From: Streptomyces iranensis
GTDB lineage: Bacteria; Actinomycetota; Actinomycetes; Streptomycetales; Streptomycetaceae
Direction of reading: 5' to 3'
Length of the DNA stretch: 64,000 bases
Assembly: GCF_017874715.1 (NCBI RefSeq)
Contig: NZ_JAGGLR010000014.1
Span: 1 to 64,000, forward strand
A program made the translations under genes and the position numbers. Below, piece after piece: positions 58,901 through 64,000 of the stretch (positions are counted from its first letter, which is position 1; the number at the start of each line of letters is the position of its first letter). The notes beneath the pieces were generated by a model that ran no database searches, was not told where the DNA came from, and saw only the letters and a list, made by a program, of their open reading frames with translations.

Positions 58901-61900
58901 CCCGCCCCGGCGGGGATCCGGTCCGCCACCTTCCCGGTGGTCACCACCGTGTCCGGGGCGATGTCGCCGAGCATGAAGGCGATCCGCTCCGCCGGATACG
59001 CCGGGTCGACCGGGAGATAGGCCGCCCCGCTCTTGAGCACCGCCAGCACCGTCACCACCAGCTCCGGTGTGCGCGGCAGGGCCAGGGCCACAAAGTGTTC
59101 CGGCCCGGCGCCCGAGGCGATCAGCAGCCGGGCCAGCCGGTTGGCGCGCTCGTTCAGCTCCCGGTAGGTCAGCGGTCCGCCGTCGCCCATCACCGCCACC
59201 GCGTCCGGCGTACGGGCCGCCCGCGTCTCGAAGAGCGTGGGCAGCACCGCGTCCGGCGCGGCGGAGACCGGGCCGCTGAAGCGGTCGAGGATGCCGCGCG
59301 TCTCGGCCTCGCCGATCAGCGGGAGTTGGTCCAGCCGCCGCTCCGGATCGGTCGCCATCTCCACCAGCAGATTGCGCAGACAGCCGCCCAGCCGCTCGAT
59401 CGTCGAGGCGTCGAACGCGCCGGGGTCGTAGTCCAGGCAGATCGACAGCCGTTCCTCGGGCGCCACCACCACGCTGAGTGCGTAGTTGGTGGGCTCCACA
59501 TCCCGTTCCTGCCGGACGCCCAGGCCATGGGCGGCGATGGCCTCGCTGTCGAACGGGTAGTTCTCGAAGACCACGATGGAGTCGAAGAGGCTCACCCCGC
59601 CGGGCACCTCGCTCCAGCTCCCCAGCTGCGCCAGGGACACGAACTCGAAGAGCCGGGACTCCGACTGGGCCGACTGCAACTCCCGCAGCCAGTCCAGCAG
59701 TTTGCTCTCCCCGGCCACCCGGACCCGGGTGGGGATGGTGTTGATGAACACCCCGACCATGGACTCGACACCCGGCAGCGCGGCCGGTCGCCCCGAGACG
59801 GTGGTGCCGAAGCACAGGTCGTCGGCCCCGCTGTACCGCGACAGCAGCAGCGCCCAGGCGCCCTGCACCACCGTGTTCATGGTCAGTCCGCCCCGCTGCG
59901 CGGTCATCCGGAGCCGGGCGGACTCCTCGGCGCCCAGCGTGACCCGGTGCGAACCAGAGGAGGCGCTGCGGTGCGCCTCCGGCGCGGGCCGGTCCCGCGG
60001 CAGTTCGGTGGGCGAGGTGAACCCGGCCAGCGCCGTACGCCAGTACCGTTCGGCCTCCGCCGTGTCCTGCTCGCCGAGCCAGCCCAGGTACTCGCGGAAC
60101 GGCCGGCGGGCGGGCACCACGGGCGCCCGTTCCGAGGTCAGAGCCGCGTACCGCTCGCAGACCTCGTCGAAGACCTGCGCCGCGCTCCAGCCGTCGAGCA
60201 GCACATGGTGGAAGGTCCAGACGATCCGCACCTCGTCGGCCGACAGCCGGATCAGCGCCAGCCGCGTCAGCGGCGCCGTGGCCAGGTCGATCCCCTCGGC
60301 CCGGTCCTCGGCGAGCAGCCGGTCCAGCTCGGCCTCGCGCCACTCCTCGGGCCGCCGCGTCCAGTCGTGGTGGACGATCCGGAGCACCGCCCGGTCCGTC
60401 ACGACCTGGAGCGGCTCCGGGGTGTCCGCCCACACCAGATGGGTGCGCAGGATCGGATTGGCGTCCACCGTCTGCCGCCACGCGGTGGCCAGCGCCCGCG
60501 GGTCGCCCACCCCGGTCAGCGTCAGCTGGACCTGGTTGACATACGCGTCCGACGCCGGGTCCATCAGCCCGTGGAACAGCATCCCGGCCTGGGTCGGGGT
60601 CAGCGGATAGATGTCCTCCACCGCCCGGCCGTCGGCGGCGATCAGGTCCACCGCGGCCTGGTCGAGCCGGGCCAGCGGGAAGTCCGACGGGGTGCGGCCG
60701 CCCGCCCCGGGACCGGCGCAGTGGCCGATGATCTCCTCCAGCGCGCGGAGCATCCCCCGCGCCAGCCCGGCCACCGTCTCCTCGGTGTGCGTCCCCGAGC
60801 CGTAGTACCAGGTGATCTCCAGGCACCGGCGCTCCACCCGGCCCACGACGTCCAGCAGATGCGCCCGGACCGTGTCGGGCGCGGCGTCACCGCCCAGCCC
60901 GTCCCGTACGGTGCGGACGAGACCGGTGTCGTCATCCGCCGCCGACCAGTCGAACTGCCCGAGGTAGTTGAAGCTGATCCCGGGCTCGGCCGCGCCCTGG
61001 AGCCCGGAGCCGGGGGAGAGGTGGCGCAGCGCGCCGTAGCCGATGCCGTGTGCGGGCACCGCCCGCAGTTGCTCCTTGACGGACTTCAGCGTCTCGCCCC
61101 AGCCGCCGCCCGGGACGTCCAGGGCGACCGGATAGAGGCTGGTGAACCAGCCGACGGTGCGGGACAGGTCCACCCCGTCCAGCAGATGCTCCTCCCGGCC
61201 GTGGCCCTCCAGGTCCACGGCGATCCGGCGCCGCCCGGTCCAGTCGCCGAGCACCCGGCCCAGCGCCGCGAGCAGCACATCGTCCACGCGGGTGCGGTAG
61301 ACCTCGGGGACCTGCCGCAGCAGCGCCTCGGTGCGCTCCCGGTCCAGCCGGACGGTGACCGACGCCATGGACGCCACCGTGTTGTCCCCTTCACCGTCCA
61401 CGGGCAGCCCCGCGGCGCACTCCGCGGTCACCGCCCGCCAGTGGGGGAGTTCGGCGTCGAAACCACCGGCGGCGGTGTGCTCGGTGAGCCTTCGGGACCA
61501 GTCCCGTACGGACGTGGTGCGCGGGCCGAGGCCGGCCCGCCCGTCCGCTAAGCGCTCCGCTGGAAGTGCCCTGATATGCCGTCGATCGTCTGCGGCGCCG
61601 CCGTGGCTGGTCGCGCCCCGCGGCGGAGCCGCATACCGATACGGCCCCGCGCCCCTTCGGGGCGCCGCCGAACCGCAGCCGACTTCCGCCGATTCGCTTA
61701 GCAGCTGCTGGTACGCGGTGTTCAGATCCTCCAGCAGCACTCGCCAGGAGACACCGTCCACCACGAGGTGGTGGGCGGTCAGGAAGAGGGTCGGCCGCTG
61801 CCCCTCTCCGCGGTGGAACAGCCGCGCGGCCAGCAGCGGACCCCGCGCCAGGTCGAACCCGGCCTGCGCCTGCGCCATCGCCGCGTCCTCGGCGGCCCGG

Positions 61901-64000
61901 CACTGGTCCGCGTCGAGCCCCGACAGGTCGTGCTCCCGCAAGGGCGCAGGGGCCGTCAGGTCCGGCCGCGGGCAGTACTGCCCCGGGCCTCCGCCGGCGC
62001 CGGGCTCGAACCGCGTGCGCAGCGCGTCATGGTGGACCAGCAGCGCGTCGAGCGCCGCGCGCAGCGCGCGGAGGTCCGGTTCCCGCTGGAGCTCCACGAC
62101 CACGGACTGGTTGAAGTGGCCGGGCCGGTCGGTCCGCAGACGGAAGAACCAGTGCTGGATCGGGGTGAGCGGCACCTCACCGGTCACCGGGCCGGTGTCG
62201 GCGGCGGGGGTGGCGGTGGGCGTGGTGACGGCGGCGAGCGAGGCGATGGTGGGGTGCCGGAAGAGCTCGCGGGGGGTGAAGGCCAGCCCCGCCTGCCGGG
62301 CGCGGGAGGCCACCTGGATGCTGAGGATCGAATCCCCGCCCAGATGGAAGAAGTTGTCCTCGGCGCCGATCCGCTCCCGGCCCAGCAGGGTGCCCCAGAT
62401 CTCCGCGAGGGCCCGCTCGGTGTCGGTACGGGGCGCCACATACCCCGCCGTCCCGGCCGCCGCCGGGTCGGGCGCGGGCAGCCGGTGGCGGTCCACCTTG
62501 CCGTTGCGGGTGAGCGGCAGCGCGCCGAGGGCGACGAACGCCGAGGGCACCATGTAGTCGGGCAGCAGGCCGCCCAGGAAGGACCGCAGCTCCCCGGCGC
62601 CGGGCACCTCGGCCCCGCCCACCGGCACCGCGTAGCCGGTCAGCAGCGTGCGGTCGCCCACCCGGGAGAGCGCGACGACCGCCTCCGCCACGGCCTCGTG
62701 GCGGGTCAGCGCGGCCTCGATCTCGCCCGGCTCGATGCGGAAGCCCCGGACCTTCAGCTGGTCGTCGGCGCGGCCCACGAAGCGCAGTTCACCGTCGTCC
62801 GTCCAGGCCACGATGTCCCCGGTGCGGTACATCCGGGAGCCGGACGGCCCGAACGGATCGGCTGTGTACCGCTCGGCGGTGGCGCCGGGACGGCCGTGGT
62901 AGCCGCGCGCCACCCCGGCCCCCGCGATGTACAACTCCCCGGGTACGCCGGGCGGTTGGGGCTGGAGGGCACCGTCGAGGACGTACGTCCGGGTGTTGTC
63001 CAGCGGCCGTCCGATGGGCAGCGGGCGCGGCAGCTCCTCCCCGGCGCGGAAGGGGCGCCGGGTGGCGAAGGTCGTGGTCTCGGTGGGCCCGTAGCCGTCC
63101 GTCACCGTCAGATCGGGGCAGGCCGCGAGCACCCGGCGCACCGCGCCCGGGGGCACCGCCTCACCGCCGGTCCACACCTCCCGGGCGCCGCGCAGACACT
63201 CCGGCGCCTCCTGTGCCAGCAGCCGGAACAGCCCGGCGGTCAGCCACAGGCAGCTCACCCCGTACTCGGCGATCGCCCGGCGCACGGTGTCCGCGTCCAC
63301 GTCCCCTGGAGGCGCCAGCACGGCCCGGCCGCCGCGCAGCAGCGGCACCCACAGCTCGTACGTCGAGGCGTCGAACGCCTGGGGCGAGTGCACCAGCACC
63401 CGGTCGTGGTCCGCGAAGGCGCGGTCCGCGACGAGGGCGGTCACATCGCGGTGGCGCACCGCGACCCCCTTGGGCCGCCCGGTGGAGCCCGAAGTGAACA
63501 TCAGATACAGGGCGTTGTCGGGGGAGAGCGCCACGTTCGGCGGCTCCGACGGGCCGTCGCCGCCGCCGGACCCGGACCCGGACCCGGATTCGGATCCGGG
63601 CTCCACGAGCAGGGTCCGCGCGGCGTCCGAGGCGTCCGCCGCCGTGCGCTCCCACGCGCGGTCGGTCAGCAGCACCTCCGCGCCCGCCTCCGCCAGCACG
63701 CTCCGCAGCCGGTCCCCGGGGGCACGGGTGTCCAGCGGTACGTACACCCCGCCCGCCTTGACGACCGCCAGCAGCGCCACCACCAGCTCCACCGACCGGT
63801 CCATCAGGACGGCCACCGGGCGTTCCGGTCCGACGCCGTGTCCGATGAGCCGGTGGGCCAGCCGGTTGGCGCGGGTGTCCAGCTCCCGGTAGCTCACCGG
63901 GCCCGCCCCGCCGTCCAGGGCCACCGCCTCCGGCGCACACCGCACCCGCTCGGCGAACAGCGCGGCCACCGTGGACTCGGGCAGCGGGACCGCGGTGTCG
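52936..64000 (-). CDS. NRPS-1, 5' part beyond right edge: (A)TE-CATE-CAT
   Basis: The frame is open to the right edge. Visible: A 64000-62520 (partial), T 62440-62230, E 62180-60690; C 60620-59370, A 59250-57800, T 57720-57500, E 57460-56130; C 56060-54810, A 54690-53300, T 53210-53000. Codes read DAYRWGGTF, DVFSVAVVY and DALAIGAVV; none gives a safe substrate. E domains keep HHLVVDGVSW and HHLVVDAVSW, and the next C domains are DCL-like. The last module has no E and the next protein starts with an LCL-type C domain, so the order NRPS-1 then NRPS-2 is consistent. The stop is 11 bp before the NRPS-2 ATG. The first E domain carries a 52-codon in-frame insertion (61547-61702). The first A domain has a Gly-Ser repeat linker (63556-63600). 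Confidence 0.96.
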   Translation of the reverse strand, partial: DTAVPLPESTVAALFAERVRCAPEAVALDGGAGPVSYRELDTRANRLAHRLIGHGVGPERPVAVLMDRSVELVVALLAVVKAGGVYVPLDTRAPGDRLRSVLAEAGAEVLLTDRAWERTAADASDAARTLLVEPGSESGSGSGSGGGDGPSEPPNVALSPDNALYLMFTSGSTGRPKGVAVRHRDVTALVADRAFADHDRVLVHSPQAFDASTYELWVPLLRGGRAVLAPPGDVDADTVRRAIAEYGVSCLWLTAGLFRLLAQEAPECLRGAREVWTGGEAVPPGAVRRVLAACPDLTVTDGYGPTETTTFATRRPFRAGEELPRPLPIGRPLDNTRTYVLDGALQPQPPGVPGELYIAGAGVARGYHGRPGATAERYTADPFGPSGSRMYRTGDIVAWTDDGELRFVGRADDQLKVRGFRIEPGEIEAALTRHEAVAEAVVALSRVGDRTLLTGYAVPVGGAEVPGAGELRSFLGGLLPDYMVPSAFVALGALPLTRNGKVDRHRLPAPDPAAAGTAGYVAPRTDTERALAEIWGTLLGRERIGAEDNFFHLGGDSILSIQVASRARQAGLAFTPRELFRHPTIASLAAVTTPTATPAADTGPVTGEVPLTPIQHWFFRLRTDRPGHFNQSVVVELQREPDLRALRAALDALLVHHDALRTRFEPGAGGGPGQYCPRPDLTAPAPLREHDLSGLDADQCRAAEDAAMAQAQAGFDLARGPLLAARLFHRGEGQRPTLFLTAHHLVVDGVSWRVLLEDLNTAYQQLLSESAEVGCGSAAPRRGAGPYRYAAPPRGATSHGGAADDRRHIRALPAERLADGRAGLGPRTTSVRDWSRRLTEHTAAGGFDAELPHWRAVTAECAAGLPVDGEGDNTVASMASVTVRLDRERTEALLRQVPEVYRTRVDDVLLAALGRVLGDWTGRRRIAVDLEGHGREEHLLDGVDLSRTVGWFTSLYPVALDVPGGGWGETLKSVKEQLRAVPAHGIGYGALRHLSPGSGLQGAAEPGISFNYLGQFDWSAADDDTGLVRTVRDGLGGDAAPDTVRAHLLDVVGRVERRCLEITWYYGSGTHTEETVAGLARGMLRALEEIIGHCAGPGAGGRTPSDFPLARLDQAAVDLIAADGRAVEDIYPLTPTQAGMLFHGLMDPASDAYVNQVQLTLTGVGDPRALATAWRQTVDANPILRTHLVWADTPEPLQVVTDRAVLRIVHHDWTRRPEEWREAELDRLLAEDRAEGIDLATAPLTRLALIRLSADEVRIVWTFHHVLLDGWSAAQVFDEVCERYAALTSERAPVVPARRPFREYLGWLGEQDTAEAERYWRTALAGFTSPTELPRDRPAPEAHRSASSGSHRVTLGAEESARLRMTAQRGGLTMNTVVQGAWALLLSRYSGADDLCFGTTVSGRPAALPGVESMVGVFINTIPTRVRVAGESKLLDWLRELQSAQSESRLFEFVSLAQLGSWSEVPGGVSLFDSIVVFENYPFDSEAIAAHGLGVRQERDVEPTNYALSVVVAPEERLSICLDYDPGAFDASTIERLGGCLRNLLVEMATDPERRLDQLPLIGEAETRGILDRFSGPVSAAPDAVLPTLFETRAARTPDAVAVMGDGGPLTYRELNERANRLARLLIASGAGPEHFVALALPRTPELVVTVLAVLKSGAAYLPVDPAYPAERIAFMLGDIAPDTVVTTGKVADRIPAGAGGGRILLDDAEFRRRLAELPAQNVGDAERRGPLLPGHPAYAIHTSGSTGTPKGVVVTHESVAALAAWAREEFGAQGLSHVVASTSLNFDVSVFEILCPLLAGGAIEIVRDLLTLAERTQGWTASLISAVPSALGQVLGKGSVSVTAGTVVLAGEGLAARTVKEVRAAIPGCRVANVYGPTEATVYATAWPCDPADPDRTPPIGAPVAATRAYALDARLRPVPVGVPGELYLAGPGLARGYFGRPGLTAQRFTADPYGPAGGRMYRTGDLVRWDERGQLEYLGRTDDQVKVRGFRIELGEVEAALARHPGVAEVAAAVVDTGGHKRLAGYVVRVPGSPPVDTAAIRAFLATSLPDHMVPSAVVVLDRLPLGPSGKLDRRALPAPVWAARATGHVEPRTETEKTLAAIWAEVLGVERIGVEDNYFALGGDSILSIQIVSAARRAGIELTPRHLFVHQTVADLAAAAREATATTTATERGPVVGEVPLTPIQHWLFDQLGATAGHFTQSVSAELTASVDESALRTALSTVLTHHDALRLRFERTEDGAVRQHNAPPEAQPAWDVHDLSAVAPERRDAAMRETAGRIRAGFDLARGPLLRAVLFTRGEGIRPVLLLTAHHLVVDAVSWRIVLEDLDAAYRQIVAGRTPEPGSKTTSFRTWALRLTEHTAAGGFDAERDHWAASHGGTDLPTDGEGPNTAASAEEVTVRLDAEETRLLLQEVPGAYRTRVNDVLLCALGRVLARWTGRDTVAVALEGHGREEIFDGVDLSRTVGWFTSMFPVVLEAPASSGLERTLKAVKERLRAVPGNGLGHGALRHLSGAAASGLPAAPKISFNYLGQQDWEPPAGGLLHALAGGLEGDMSPEAPRPHLLDVIGRVADRRLELSWSYSRSLHQRATVRRLAEEMAEELRAIVRLCTRPDAGGRTPSDFPLAGLDQETVDRLVGDGRDVADIHPLTPTQSGLVFHALAQRGQGLYVEQATFVLDGVGDSGVLAAAWQHVVDRTPVLRGAVVMHDVPEPLMIVRRTAAVPVEELDWSGLTEDECTAELERLLDRDRARGIDLTAAPLLRITLARLSPGEVRVLWTFHHVLLDGWSVFQVLGDVFAAHAALAAGEQPRLPARRPFTDYVAWLARQDRTRAEAHWRQALEGFTSPTPLPYDRRPTPELATRSSRWLSHRLGERDTAALQDFARRHRLTLNTIVQGAWALLVSRLSGESDVCFGTTVSGRPAELPGADDITGIFINTLPVRCAVAGAAGAAAWLRELQAEQADARGFGHVPPAQLRGWSELPAGVDLFESLVVFENYPINSSAAAEHGLRVRDLNALESTNYALTVVVSPGSELSVELGYDPRLFEESTAGALADRLTHLLGALATAPDELPLDRIDILPAAERHRLLVDWNDTARQVPRATWAELVETAADRRPDASAVDSPGVRLTYAELDGWANRLAHHLIGRGVGPGRIVALVLPRSVESVVARLAVAKAGGAYLPIDPDYPAERVELMLKDSAPHLVIERAAEVQAPDGPAHRPTDEDRLAAAHPDDPAYVIYTSGSTGTPKGVVVTHRGIAGLAAAEAEHFQVRPSDRVLGFSSPGFDASVLELCMALPSGATLVVPEPGPLLGGHLADVLRRQRITHTLIPPAALATLPPGTELELPDLRTLIVGGDACGAELAARWAPHHRVINAYGPTETTVVATWSEPLAPDGAPPPIGRPIPNTRVHLLDARLRPVPVGVAGELWVSGPSLARGYLGRAGLTAARFVADPFGPPGSRMYRTGDLARYDAEGRLHHLGRGDHQLKLHGHRIEAGEVETALCGHPAVAEAVVTVREDEPGVRRLVAHLVLAPGAGAPADTELRTHLGRTLPGPMVPSAFAVLDRLPLTENGKTDRAALPAPGPATTAAAPAAHIAPRTPTEEVIAEIWSEVLEVSPVGAEDEFFALGGDSVRSLLIASRAKEAFAVDLTPRDILTARTVSALADLVEEHILRELEDAASGGSDHDDR
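61547..61702. mobile_element. 156-bp palindromic repeat inserted in frame in an E domain
   Basis: The ends GCTAAGCG and CGCTTAGC are perfect inverses and the similarity continues inward (about 16 of 21 positions). Inside are nested hairpins: GCGGC-gga-GCCGC (61620-61632) and GCGCCCC-ttc-GGGGCGC (61649-61665). The core around 61611-61665 is of the same style as palindromic intergenic repeats I know from Streptomyces genomes. It adds 52 codons with no stop to the NRPS-1 E domain, between AYQQLL and the TTSVRDW segment, where the other E domains have only a short loop. No transposase and no clear target duplication are visible, so it is MITE- or REP-like. Confidence 0.65.

Noticed and set aside
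1..64000. CRISPR arrays, tRNA and rRNA genes.
   Set aside because: I saw no spaced direct repeats of CRISPR type and no cloverleaf or rRNA-like sequence; the only arrays are a 9-bp tandem repeat and short duplications.

Overview
The window is high-G+C actinobacterial DNA, most likely from Streptomyces or a close relative. The evidence is strong G/C third-position bias, GTG starts, modular type I PKS and NRPS genes, a LAL-type LuxR regulator, an MmyB-type regulator remnant and a GC-rich palindromic repeat of a kind common in Streptomyces. It holds parts of two biosynthetic gene clusters of different kinds, joined through a decayed stretch at about 26.8-28.15 kb.

Region 1 (1-27 kb) is a modular type I PKS cluster. 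On the minus strand, running off the left edge, is a loading protein whose first domain is a KSQ (active-site Cys replaced by Gln). Upstream of it is a flavin-type split-barrel (PPOX) protein. Divergent from these are two PKS genes. The first is bimodular: KS-AT-DH-ER-KR-ACP, with an unusual AT, then KS-AT-DH-KR-ACP. The second is a terminal KS-AT-ACP-TE protein. If nothing else lies to the left, the line would make a short tetraketide with an unreduced beta-keto end. Next come a broken MmyB-type regulator, an SDR oxidoreductase, and a divergent pair made of a 59-residue peptide translationally coupled to a luciferase-like monooxygenase. A zinc-ribbon-like (DUF1059-type) small protein coupled to a cytochrome P450 follows; this P450 is visibly less GC-rich than its neighbours. 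An 808-bp element with long inverted repeats and CTAG target duplications, enclosing a decayed group II intron maturase, lies between the P450 and the LAL regulator and supplies the last codons of the regulator.

Region 2 (26.8-28.15 kb) is a gene graveyard: a frameshifted small gene, a fragment of a cysteine-synthase-like PLP enzyme, a fragment of an ATP-grasp ligase, and unassigned sequence.

Region 3 (28.15-64 kb) belongs to an NRPS cluster. A TetR regulator diverges from a P450-ferredoxin pair across a perfect 16-bp palindrome that sits on the P450 promoter. Beyond these, all on the minus strand and read from right to left, are NRPS-1 (cut by the right edge; A-T-E, C-A-T-E, C-A-T), NRPS-2 (five modules: CATE, CAT, CATE, CAT, CATE), an MFS exporter coupled to it by an ATGA overlap, an MbtH-like protein, and a SAM-dependent methyltransferase. 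Eight modules are visible; five carry epimerization domains and one A domain has a clear threonine code. The last visible module ends in an E domain with no thioesterase, so release must be in trans or on a protein outside the window. One E domain carries an in-frame 52-codon insertion made by a palindromic mobile repeat.
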